From Mytilus californianus (lineage: Eukaryota > Mollusca > Bivalvia > Mytilida > Mytilidae): a stretch of 64,000 bases of DNA. The DNA lies in the NCBI RefSeq assembly GCF_021869535.1, contig NW_026262734.1, positions 115,273,588 through 115,337,587 of the forward strand. The letters run 5' to 3'. The position numbers were made by a program, and so were the translations under genes. Below are positions 22,758-35,000 of the stretch, one piece after another. The notes under the pieces were generated by a model that was not told the DNA's origin, ran no database searches, and saw only the letters and a program-made list of their open reading frames with translations. Within the stretch, counting starts at the first letter, position 1. Every line of letters begins with the position of its first letter.

Positions 22758-25734
22758 TTTATGAGATTAGAACATCGATAAACAACTGTCGCCTTAGTAC
22801 ATCTTAATTGAACAAAACAGCTAGAATATTTAATTTCACATTCAGGTAGATTGGTGATCTTTCTATTAAGAATCTAAAATTTTCTGATTGGGTTCCAAGT
22901 ATATCCTTGTGATATAGATATAGATATAGATTTGAAAAAAAAACACAGATAGAGATTCATCCCTCTCACTTCTAGACATATACCTTGAATTACTACAGCT
23001 GTCAGCTTTAGCAGCGATTTACCAACTTCAGCCGCGTATGGAGTACATAATTATCAAATGATATGGTATTCAAAAGGTTACAGACTAAAACGTCATTACT
23101 GTCAGAGCAAAAAATTCATGAGCCAGGGTTTTGTCAAAGAACGACAGCTCCTTTTTCTACAAAAAGTTCATTGAATCGTACCAAGACCTAATAGATACAA
23201 TTTCAGGGTCTATTTCACAAATAACAAGAAGGACTTGAGTTATAAATTCTATGTGCTGAAGTTTTATATCATTTGTAACTTTAAAAGAGTGGCAATAATA
23301 TTGAAATCGAAGAATTTTGATTACTTTATTATAAAAGCAGTTATGATAAATCAGCATATGCAAAAAAGATGCAATGATACAGTATCATATCAAACAGCAA
23401 ACAAACATCTAATCATATCATATGTTAACAATATATGCTTTAAAATACAAGCAGGTAGAATGACACATAAAACAAAAATGTAAAGGATACATGGAGATTA
23501 GGTTTTGGTACAAATATCGATACAATTCTTTCACGAAGCTATTGTGGTTTACAATTAATTTTTGAAAATAAAAAAAATAAAAAATAAAAAAAAAAATACT
23601 ATATTGAAATTATATACTGTTGCTATCAGATCCTTAAGTGTAGATCAAAATATTGACCATGAATATTTGTATAAATGTGTAGAAATTATAGCAAATAACT
23701 GTTTACTTCAATTCATACGGTGGTACTTCCAAAAAATAAAACCCGTTTTCTTAATTGAATCGGGATTCATTGCTGTGCACTCACTGACGATCGTATTAAG
23801 CGTGTTTCCGGATACACAATATAAGAGTGATAAAAAAACGAATTTCATTCAGAATTTCTAAGAAATTTATAATAATTTGAAGATTTGTGGTTTAATCAAA
23901 ATTGCTTATAAGTACTGTATTGAATAATGAATTAATGAAGATAAGGTGTTGGAATTAGGTATATGAAAAATCAACTTCAAGACAAAAACAACCAAAATAC
24001 ATCTTTTGGGATATAACAGTGTTTGACATCGACAGGTTTCGATACAATATACCTAGTTCTAAATCGTTCCTACCCAGAAATCAATGTAAATGAGCATCCA
24101 AAATATAAATATGAATCCAGTTTCTCAACAGATTTATTTCGTGTAACAAATGGTCTTCTGCAAAAGACGAGTGTCTATACTATTTGCAAGCACACATACG
24201 TGTTGAAAAACTGTGAGTCATTTAAATATAGGCCAAAACCCGATATTAAGAATAATTGTTTAAATGACAGTATTTCATAGAACAAACACATTCAATTATG
24301 ACGGTCACGAGTTGATACACGTATTGTGTTATGCGGTATGGGATTTGATTCTATCAGTATGTTTAATACTGCATCTCCATACTGTTGAGGAAGATGCCAA
24401 AACAAAAAGACAAAGCGTATTTTACTCTAATATAACATTGACCTAACTTGAACTAAACAAATAATACAATTAATTTGAACTATTATTAGCATGATGTTGC
24501 ATACTTATTGCAATCCTCTTTTGTTTTTACGTTGTCAAGATTTTTCACGAATTTGTCATTTAACCTAAATATAAATAATGTGGTTTATAGTAAAGGCGCC
24601 AAATGGCTACTGTGAAATACACATACGGAGTGTCAACTCTTTTTACTGATGGTAGCTAACACGATTAATCAAAGCCGTCAAAGAAACTTATATTAGGAAA
24701 GATATATGTATGAAATATGAAAAAAAGTTATTTTTGCTCGAAAAATCTTCAAATCTTCAAATCGTTTAAACATTCACCACCAACAATAACAATAATTACC
24801 AATTATTTGGTTTAATTGATTGTGTACGCAATATATTTTAACAAGCAACAATTTTTGTCAGTACTCTTTAGTCGTCTCTGTACTTGTGTGATAGAAAATT
24901 ATAGAACAACTTATTTTTTATCTTAGACATATTTTTCTCATTTTCGTTAATGTTGAATGCTGATCAGGGACGAAACATTCGGGTTTTGACGTCCTATTGC
25001 ATTGATACGATAACCAATTAAAATTACATTTATAAACTAGAATCCCCATTAACTTCTTTTCCGTTTTTGTCTGTTGTTAAACATCCGCATTTATCAAGTT
25101 TTTGCCAACAATAGCTTTTGCATGTATATTACCGTATAATTAATTCACCTTTTTATCAATTAAGAAATCTATTCTAGAAATTGCCAAAACGCAGACCCTA
25201 CAAAATGTTTCAGGAAAACAAAAGGTTCCATTAAATAAATAAAATTCATATCTAAGAATTTGTAGAACAAAAGATACGTATATTCATTAAAAAGATTAAA
25301 AGAAATGGATATATATATATATATAATGAAAATAACATAGCAATATAAAACAGATCAATACAATCTATCATGTAAACAAGTTGTATCTGAATGCACACAA
25401 AACATTGCAAGTTTTTTTTTTTTTTTTTTTGGTTAAGTTAGCATTCTAATTAACAATACAAGCATGATGTCTGACTTAAACAAGTTATAAATTGTTAGCC
25501 CTATTCCTCGTAGAGTATATTGTGTTTACAGGATATCTCCCTACACTTAATTGTATTTTGTTGGTTTTAGTTTACAGCCTATTACAGTACATTACAAACA
25601 TAACATTACAGTCTACAATACACTTCAAGGTCTGCACCTGGTATGTTCAGGTTATCGTCGTTCACTTAATTACAACTGTAATAGGTGCTGTTTATAAGGA
25701 TTATAGATAATACTACAAGGTTAATGTTAATATG
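22758..25734. other. Non-coding stretch
   Basis: AT-rich, with a short ATAGAT repeat near 22914, (TA)n near 25309 and a T19 run at 25412-25430. Several 80-100-codon frames (for example 23562 and 24023) have no domain signal. Confidence 0.4.
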
Positions 25735-25927
25735 TTATCATCCTTCATTTCTATGGTAAGAATAATAGGCTATAAAACAGGGAGTAAATTAACAAAAGTA
25801 TATAATTATAGTCTATAATACATGGCGTAAAATGACAAAGGTAAATGACAATAAGCTATAATACATGGACTACAATGACAAAAGGTTAATGATTAAAGGT
25901 ATAATACGTGGAGTACAATAACAAAAG
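25735..25927 (+). repeat. Minisatellite array, left part (interrupted)
   Basis: About five degenerate ~38-bp units of the type GGCTATAATACATGGAGTAC plus AATGACAAAGGTAAATAACAATA. The array is broken off at 25927 by the 3.1-kb element and resumes at 29040. Confidence 0.85.
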
Positions 25928-26689
25928 CAGGCAAAGGGCCATTACATTGCAATGTAATGCATTACATTACAATTACTTTGTGATTCTTAAATTACAATTA
26001 CAATTACAATTACATTTATTCTCACATGTAATGCATAACATTACAATTACTTTGCCTGTGTAATGCATTACATTACAGTACTTGCAACCTTAGGCGTTAC
26101 TGTTTTAGCGATCAATCAGCGGTCATCGATCAGTCACCGATCAGTCAAGTTCGCGTCAAACTCACATCACCAATCCGTCAGACTTATAGTAAAAGTAATT
26201 GACTGATCGGACGGATAGGACCGACCGACCTACCTGACGGATTGAACTCTACTACGTCACATGATAAACTAATACAAATTGCGGAATCTTAGTTTCGTTT
26301 AATTTCATTAAAATGGCGACATGTACAATACGAAACGTTCAAGTACAACTAATCAACATTTGTATTAATAATTCAGCAAAGTTTAATGAATTCAAATGAA
26401 AAGAAAAATACAGATAAAACCTAAAGTTGAATATTATCATTAAAGAATGGTCCTTTGATTTTTATTTAGGTTATATATTTTCAATCTCGGAGAGTTATAA
26501 AACGGTGTTTATATCGCGATTTTGATTTTATTAATTTCCGAAAATACTCTGGAAAATAAAATGAAACGATCCGTTATTGAAAATTTTGGTGTATTATTTT
26601 CAATATCTTAAAATTTTGTATCCTTATAATCTTAAAATTAAAAAAAAAAACTTATCCCAATGGAGGCAATTAAAATAACAAATTACAAA

Positions 26690-28030
26690 TAAAATTGCTG
26701 CGTTTTCTCTAAAGATAAGAAATATTGGTAATTTTAAACAACGCGAACAACATTTTAGTATGTTTTCTCTGATATTCTTTTAGTTTTATGAAAAACAACC
26801 AATCCGAAACTATAAAAAGTACAAAAATCCAATGGCAGTCAATAATTTCCATTAAAATGAAGAAATGATTACATTCTTGTTCAACAAAAACAAAAGTTAA
26901 TGCATATGTATCCTTCAAATATTCACATTTTATACAAAATTAGTTATCAAAAGGCATTTATAGAGACTGATTGCAATTGACGTTGCATTATTTCAAATAT
27001 GACGAGAAATATTTGCATTTTAGGCAACGCGAAAAAACATTTGGTATCTTTTCCCTAAAATTCAGCATATTTAATGAAAAACAGCCAATCCTGATGTACA
27101 AAAAGTACTGAAATCTTATAGCAGTTAACAATTTGTATTAAAATAAAGCAATAACTGCATTCTTATTCCACATAAACAAAAGTTTAAGGATTTTAATACT
27201 GATTATATCTAAAGTCTAAAAAATGACTTATCTTGAGGCTTTTAGAATAACTAATTACAAATAAAATAGCATCATTTTTCATCAAAAGAAGAATAATTTT
27301 TGTAATTTAAACAATGTGAAGAACAGTTTAGTATGTATTCTCTGATATTCTTTTAATTTTAAGAAAAACAACCTATCCTAAACTATAAAAAGTATAAAAA
27401 TCCAATTGCAGTCAATAATTTCCATTAAAATGAAGAAATAATTGCATTCTTGTTCAACAAAAACAAAAGTTAATGCATATTTATCCTTTAAAAATTCACA
27501 TTTTATACAAAATTACTTATCAAAAGGCATATATATATAACGAGTGATTGCAATTGATAATGCATTATTTCAATTATGAAAAGAAATATCTGCAGATAGG
27601 CAACGCGTACAAAAAGTTCAGCATATTTTATGAAAAACAACCAATCCTGATGTACAAAAGTACTGGAATCTTATGGCGGTTTATAATGTGTATTAAAATA
27701 AAGCAATAACTGCATTCTTATTCCACAAAAACTAAAGTTTAAGTATTTTAATTCTGATTATATCCTAAATTTAAATAAAGACTTATCTTGAGGCCTTTAA
27801 AATAACTAATCACAAATTAAATAGCATCATTTTTTATCAAAAGAAGAATAATTTTGGTAATTTTAAACAATGCGAACAAAAGTTTAGTATATTTTCTCTT
27901 ATAATCTTTTATTTTATGAAAAACAACCAATCCTAAACTATAAATAGTTCAAAAATCCAATTGCGGTCAATAATTTCTATTAAAATGAAGAAATGATTGC
28001 ATTCTTGTTCAATTAAAAACTAAAAACATT
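26690..28030 (+). repeat. Alternating ~285-bp monomers inside the hAT-like element
   Basis: Five tandem monomers are marked by AAACAACCAATCC-type cores near 26795, 27076, 27365, 27633 and 27922. Types alternate: copies 1, 3 and 5 continue GAAACTATAAAAAGTA or a close form, while copies 2 and 4 continue TGATGTACAAAAAGTACT, which gives a dimer period near 565 bp. Confidence 0.8.
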
Positions 28031-28737
28031 TCAAAAACAGATTTTTATTAGAAATTGATAAATATTACCGGCGTATATGTACACATATATACACTGTTAG
28101 TGACATAGACTTCAAATACTGGTTAATTAACATGTCCATTGCACTTTATCATCATAAGAGTTTCAAACGTGCTGTCATTAAGAGAACAGCGATCAGGTCT
28201 GTGGGTTGGTAAAATTTTGTTACTTTAGCTGATAAATATTTCTGTTGGGATTCTTTATTTTCTAGCACTGTGTTTTCTTTGAAAAATAAATAAATTATCA
28301 TATAATGTTGTTTCTAACATTGATCACTTAATCATTAAGACATCATTAAGGGATTTCAAAGGGATATAATAAATGTGTCATTAAAGAATTATCTTGTTAA
28401 ATGTCTAAGGGCTCTGTGAGGACAAACAGAAGTTGATTTGAATGCAATAAAAACATTTTGATATTAATTAGGTGAAATAACAAAACAGACAGGACCCAAA
28501 CCACAGTTTGGTGTAAAAATGTTGATTGACATATTCAATCTTTCATTGAAATACATGTAAGGTGTGTATAGAATTATGAAAATTTCATCTTCATATTTTT
28601 TCCATTCATCTATATAGTTTTGTTTAATAATTTTTGTAAAAGATTTTTCATGGACCACCAAACACAACAAATAATTCCCGATATCATTTTGTACAAATAT
28701 CAGAAACCAACATCAAGACTTGATAATTTGCATCATC

Positions 28738-28739
<2 letters not shown>

Positions 28740-28779
<40 letters not shown>
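28740..28779 (+). repeat. Poly-C run, ~40 nt
   Basis: Uninterrupted cytosines within AT-rich DNA. The predicted glycine-rich frame across it is an artefact of the homopolymer. Confidence 0.95.
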
Positions 28780-29039
28780 ATATATAATACTTTCTTTTGC
28801 TTTTGCAAATATTTTTATTTTTATTTTACTATATTCTTCAATTTTATGTATTTTACCAATTTGTAATGAAAAGTAATGTACAGTAATGGAGGCATTACAT
28901 TGATTTTTAACTAAAATAATCATTACATTACATATAATTGTAATGCTGAAAATGTGCATTACAAATTACTTTGCATTACATAAAAAAAATGTAATATTAC
29001 AATGCATTACAATTACAAATTACCATTACCCCAGGCCTG

Positions 29040-30655
29040 AACAAAAGGTATATAATAATAGGCTATAATACATGGAGTACACTGACAAAGGTAAATAACA
29101 ATAGGCTATAATACATGGAGTACACTGACAAAAGGTAAATGATAAAAGGCTATAATACATGGAGTACACTGACAAAAGGTAAATGATAAAAGGCTATAAT
29201 ACATGGAGTACACTGGCAAAGGTAAATAAGAATGCACTGTAAAACATGGAGTACAATAACAGAAGGTACATGATAATAGGCTATAATAAATGGAGTACCT
29301 TGACAAAGGTTATTAACAATAGGCTATAATACATGGAGTACAATGACAAAGGTTGTTAACAGTAGGCTATAATACATGGATTACACAGGCAAAGGTAAAT
29401 AACAATGCACTGTAAAACATGGAGTACAATAACAAAAAGTAATTAATAATAGGCTATAATAAATGGAGTACAATAACAAAGGTAAATAACAATAGGCTAT
29501 AATACATGGAGTACACTGACAAAAGGTAAATGATAAAAGGCTATAATACATGGAGTACACTGACAAAAGGTAAATGATAACAGGCTATAATACATGGAGT
29601 ACACTGGCAAAGGTAAATAAGAATGCACTGTAAAACATGGAGTACAATAACAGAAGGTACATGATAATAGGCTATAATAAATGGAGTACCATGACAAAGG
29701 TTATTAACAATAGGCTATAATACATGGAGTACAATGACAAAGGTTGTTAACAGTAGGCTATAATACATGGATTACACAGGCAAAGGTAAATAACAATGCA
29801 CTGTAAAACATGGAGTAAAATAACAAAAAGTAATTAATAATAGGCTATAATAAATGGAGTACAATAACAAAGGTAAATAACAATAGGCTATAATACATGG
29901 AGTACAATGACAAAAGGTAAATGATAAAAGGCTATAATACATGGAGTACACTGACAAAAGGTAAATGATAAAAGGCTATAATACATGGAGTACACTGGCA
30001 AAGGTAAATAAGAATGCACTGTAAAACATGGAGTACAATAACAGAAGGTACATGATAATAGGCTATAATAAATGGAGTACCATGACAAAGGTTATTAACA
30101 ATAGGCTATAATACATGGAGTACAATGACAAAGGTTGTTAACAGTAGGCTATAATACATGGATTACACAGGCAAAGGTAAATAACAATGCACTGTAAAAC
30201 ATGGAGTACAATAACAAAAAGTAATTAATAATAGGCTATAATAAATGAAGTACAATAACAAAGGTTATTAACAATAGGCTATACTACATGGAGTACAATG
30301 ACAAAGGTTATTAACAGTAGGCTATGATACATGGAGTACAATGACGAAGGTTAATAACAATGCACTGTAAAACATGGAGTACAATGACAAAGGTAAATAG
30401 CAATGTACTGTAAAAAGCGGAGTACAATGACATAGGTAAATAAAAAATAGACTATAATACACGGAGTACAATGACAAAGGTAAATAGCAATAAGCTATAA
30501 TACATAGAGTACAATGACAAAGGTAAATAACAATAAGCTATAATACTTGGAGCACAATGACAAAGGTAAATAACAATAGGCTATAATACATGGAGCACAA
30601 TGACAAAGGTAAATAACAATGCACTGTAAAACATGGAGTGCAATAACAAATATCT
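29040..30655 (+). repeat. Minisatellite with 391-bp higher-order repeat
   Basis: Monomers of about 36-42 bp (GGCTATAATACATGGAGTAC core) are grouped in a 391-bp block of about ten variants. Landmarks recur at exactly 391-bp steps (29106, 29497, 29888; also 29381, 29772). After about 30260 the order is lost and only monomers continue. Confidence 0.9.
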
Positions 30656-31783
30656 ACAAAAGAGGGACGAAAGAAGACTATAAAGATCTTACATATTGAA
30701 ACGTTTCGTGTGTTAATTTTATCTCTTAGCTTGGTTTGGTCACTAGCCTACCAGAATATTCTTTATGTGGATTTGAAATATCTATTTGATTTTTATGATA
30801 CTAGTATGCCAAATGCCTAAAACGTTTTGCCATTGAGAAAGAATTATGATTACCTTTTTATAAAAGGGTTATCGTTTTCACTTAAACGTTCGTGAACTTA
30901 TCGTAGATTTTTGACAGATCACTAAGAAAAAAGATAGCATACATTTATTTTCCTTACCGTGTGGATATAAGACGATTTGTTCACAAAAGGTTGTTTATAT
31001 TTACCGCTGGCATCGTATTTTGCTCTCTCACTTGAAAATATAATATTTATTTTCCTACATTTTTGTTCACAATATCCTTTGCATTTGTAACCACTAAAGG
31101 ATGCTCGCGGAATCGCGGTACAATTCAGAATTGGGCAAGTGTTAAAACAAAGAGTTTTTAAATTTCGCGGGCACTACGACAGCTGAGCATGCCCGAAAGC
31201 GTATAAGACACGGATCGATAAAGGTCTCCGAAATTGGATATTTTCTGGGAAAAAAGGCGTTTTCTGTGGAAAAATGATTGTTTCAAAGACACATTTAGAA
31301 AGTACAAACTGCTATATATATATATACACGTCATATCACAACTATTTCCGACTTTGTATGGCTTCAGGGGAGTTGCGGCTCAATGAAATCGATCTTCTCC
31401 TTTAGTAGTATAGATACAGAGTATACACTATATAATCACATATTTATCTATTGTATGTTTTTCCTTTTTATAATTTGCATCTGCTTTAATAATAAACATG
31501 GTACTATTGCTATGTAAAATCGATGAAACGGTACACGAACCAATCGTGACGTCGAATGATATACCCCGAGGATCAGAGGCGAATTTTAGGCAGAACGGAA
31601 TATTCAATTTTGTTTTCAGTGTCACGTTGGATAATCTCAACTAGTCATATATTGGTTACATTATCAATATGCACATACAGTGGAAAATTAATTGTAATCA
31701 ATTGATGTCTATGTGAAATCAATACTATTGATAAACTTATATACATACAAAATACACATAAAAAAGCAATGAAGTAAATCGAG
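30656..31783. other. Downstream of the Roco stop: 3' UTR candidate and unknown sequence
   Basis: Contains possible minus-strand poly(A) signals (31485-31490 and 31046-31051). A GC-richer segment lies around 31080-31240 (CGCGGAATCGCGG, TTTCGCGGGCAC). No gene was recognised on the plus strand. Confidence 0.35.
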
Positions 31784-32091
31784 TCAGAGGGAGAGGGTGG
31801 TTTCTATAACTTTAACATCTTTTCCAATGTTTTTGTATGCTTGGGCGATCATCCGCATTGTTGGTCTTACGTTGCTTTCTTTACAAAACTTCAACCATTT
31901 GTCCAAAATGTCCTTGTTCAGTTTCACTAAATCATTTTTCATCTCACAATGTCTCTGGTGTATATCTTCCCATATACAGAAATCCATACCAAGTTCAATT
32001 AGATACAGTAAGGATTTGTTTCCAATCAAAGGCGCCATTTTGTCAATATCTTTATCAGTTGGAACAAGATCCCATTTCTCTGGGTCAGTCT
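31784..32091 (-). CDS. Roco gene, terminal exon: second death domain and stop
   Basis: Begins after GATATTATAG, and AG completes Glu. The exon encodes TDPEKWDLVPTDKDIDKMAPLIG and then a second death-domain-like module: LLYLIELGMDFCIWEDIHQRHC, ILDKWLKFCKESN and TMRMIAQAYKNIGKDVKVIE. A TGA stop follows shortly after. VPTDKDIDKMA matches the VPxDxxLxxL lead of second death domains in related proteins. The stop falls nine residues after the last helix. ATTAAA- and AATAAA-like signals on the minus strand lie about 0.29 and 0.73 kb further on (31485-31490 and 31046-31051); neither can be confirmed. Confidence 0.88.
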
Positions 32092-35000
32092 CTATAATAT
32101 CATTAAAACAATTGGTTAGTACATGTGACCTTATACTCGAAATATTTATTGTTTATTACGACTTGTCAAAAATTTACACCAAAAGTTTACGAATCAATCA
32201 AACAACCCTCTAAAAAACTCAAACAAACCAACCGACAGGAAACAACAAAGAAAGATGAAAAAACCACATTCACTTATATATACATGTATGTAAGCAATTA
32301 ACAGTATTGCCAATTCAGAACGATGGCCTTGGTGATATCAGGTGCACTTAATATAAGGTCATCTATCAAATCTTAATTGCTTGAAAATTGGTTTGAATTT
32401 TAAACGAAAATACTACATTTATGTATTTCAAATCTTTATTTGATGTAGCCAAAATCTTTATTTGATCTAGAAATTGTCAATGAGGGTCGGTTGAAAAAAA
32501 AACGCTTTATGACAACAGAGATGATTTCAGCTTCCTAATAGTGAACTTTCTATTTTTATGTAGGAAACTTGCAGCGCCTGCATACGGGATATATATCTCC
32601 CAGTTGTAACGATACTACAGGGCTTGTACGACTTTTCATGATTTCCTTGATAGACGGTTGCTGCTCACAAGGACGCTATTAAACCAAGAGTTCCAAGACT
32701 ACCAGCCGTAAGAAAACCTTTAGTGACCATATTTATATCCTTTTGTCACCCTTTGGACTATATTAGATTTGAAAAATTGGATTGGAATCATTTCACTTGT
32801 TAATTAAAGCAAATCAGTTATCTTATTTGTTATATATTTTGTTTTATACTAATTGATGTCTTTTTGTAATTTTGAATCATTTCAAATTCGATCTTATAAA
32901 ATGTTAAAAAAAACTAACCTTAACAATACCCATAGTTAATTGAAACGTGAACTATTTATTTACATAAAACATATTTAGTCGTAAAAATAGTATTGGTTGT
33001 AAACGTTTTATCTTGATTGAGAAACGTTTAGCAATGCAATAAACTTACTTTAAATGTACTATAACTTAACGTAGATTTCGAACAGTAAACCATTTCTTAC
33101 CGATAGAAAAAAAATCTGCAACTAATATCATTATAAAATACCCTGCTATATAAAACGAATGGGAAACATTTCCTTACATCACATTTTAACATGAATAACA
33201 TGAGACCAATTTGAAATACCGCGAAATAAGTCTCTCTCTTTCTCTCTCTCTCCTCCACCATATATTTCCTTGAAACAATAAATTATATATAATGTTCTAT
33301 AAATGAGGCTTTATATGTGATACACGTTTTATATTTAAATGTATTTAAAAAAAGACAATACATTCATGGTTTTTGTTCCCCTCAATGTCACAGTCTGATA
33401 TAAACCGAAAATTGCCAGGGATATATAAAAATTCGTTGAAGACTTCTATGGAACCAGCGTCACTTGTGATTCCTGCTGTCGGTGTTAAAACTGTTATTTT
33501 GACTGTAAAAAGTGCTTAAGTCCAAGTTAAGTACAGAATTAAAAAAATAACTCTACCGTTTTTATATTTCTTTATTTTAGAGGTAAGCTTCTGGCCAAGT
33601 TTCACCAATTTTAACGCAAATCATTTACCTTAAATAACCAATCAATTGTATTCTAAAAGTTGTTGATTTGTTCTGTGTACGAATACATGAAATATTTGTC
33701 ACTGGACGTAATGCATGCAATAGATGATCAAATACAAATATACAGTATTTATAAACATACTGCAATTGTATATATGAAAGAGACTAAATAATATAAATTT
33801 TAATTATTTTACGCATTTTTGAAGGATCGAAATAATCAGTTCTACAAATGGTTGTTATTGAATGACTTAAAATTTTACAAATATCACATGCCTCTTATGA
33901 AATTTCATATCGACGCACCAAACTATTTCCTTTTATCGTGCATAGCTCATTTTCCGATTCACTTTAGGTTTTTAACGATCTTCTTACTTGTTCATTACAT
34001 TCTAAAATTAAAATCCAACACAAATTGCCAAAACTTTTATTCTCAGGCTAGACAGCGTAAAAGATGAATACTGTTTTGTTAGTGTACACACGGTGTTTTG
34101 AAGGCCGATATCCAATTTCGCTGAAAAAAAATTAATTTGCGTCGCAAATTAATTACGCCAATTCTTTTTTTGTATCACTTTATTTTAAAAACTGCAGCAT
34201 TCATTTGCGCCAATAAAACAAGCATTTAATTGCGCAAATATTATAGACTTATTTGCAAATTGTTGTTCTTAGTGCACTAAGGAGGCCCTTTGCGGTATTT
34301 CTACTTGTCCACTAAGAACAAAATATTGCACTAAGGACCAGTCCTGATGGAATGATAGAATTGACACAAAAAGCATGGTATATAGAAGGAGACTTTCTAA
34401 AAGAACATAATTTCAAATTTTATAATCATATCTTTAGTAATTATTAATTTATTTAAAGTTTCATCGACACGCGCCACCCTCCGTTGATTGTCACCTGTGT
34501 AATCGATAGCAATTCATGTTCGTTCAACCTTGACCCGTTTTGAATCCGCTTGTATTTTAAATTAACATGTTTATGATATTTCAATTTTCTCTGATTTTTT
34601 TCGTCTGTTTGTTACTGTCGTATTTCTTTTGTTTTTCTGACTGCTATATTTTTTAGTTCAATGTAATAATGTATGTCCTACTATTTTTTTTTTTATTTTT
34701 TTTTTCCTTTTTATTTCTCTTGCTTGTTTGTAAACTTCTCTTTTTTATAGTTCTCTAGTATTTTTTTATTAAAAAATATTTTAGAATGTATATACTTGTT
34801 TACCAGCACATTAGTAAGGTATAACAGTTTATTACATTTTTGTCGAGCCTGCGACTTTTGTCGCAAAAGCGAGACGTATAGCGAACCTACATTCCGTCGT
34901 CGGCGTCGGCTAGCGACATCCACAAACTCACTCTGTGGTTAACGTCTTTGAAATTTTAATTACTTTCTTAAACTTTCCAGGATTTCTACCAGCAAAAGAA

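Larger units (their letters stand above)
25928..29039. mobile_element. hAT-like non-autonomous DNA transposon, 3,112 bp
   Basis: Flanked by perfect 8-bp direct repeats AACAAAAG (25920-25927 and 29040-29047), the target-site length of hAT transposons. The ends begin CAGGC in inverted orientation (CAGGCAAAGGGCCATTAC on the left, CAGGCCTGGGGTAATGG on the right, complement strand). They are followed by TAATGCATTACAATTA-rich subterminal DNA on both sides. No transposase frame is visible; the inside is AT-rich tandem repeat. Confidence 0.75.

Noticed and set aside
28684..28959. 91-residue ORF with a glycine tract
   Set aside because: Caused by the poly-C run inside the hAT-like element.
29106..30088. 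Repeated minus-strand ORFs (YSMYYSLLSFTFCQCTPC type)
   Set aside because: By-products of the 391-bp higher-order minisatellite.
31428..31640. 70-residue minus-strand ORF after the Roco stop
   Set aside because: No domain and no splice link; it lies in the probable 3' UTR or flank.
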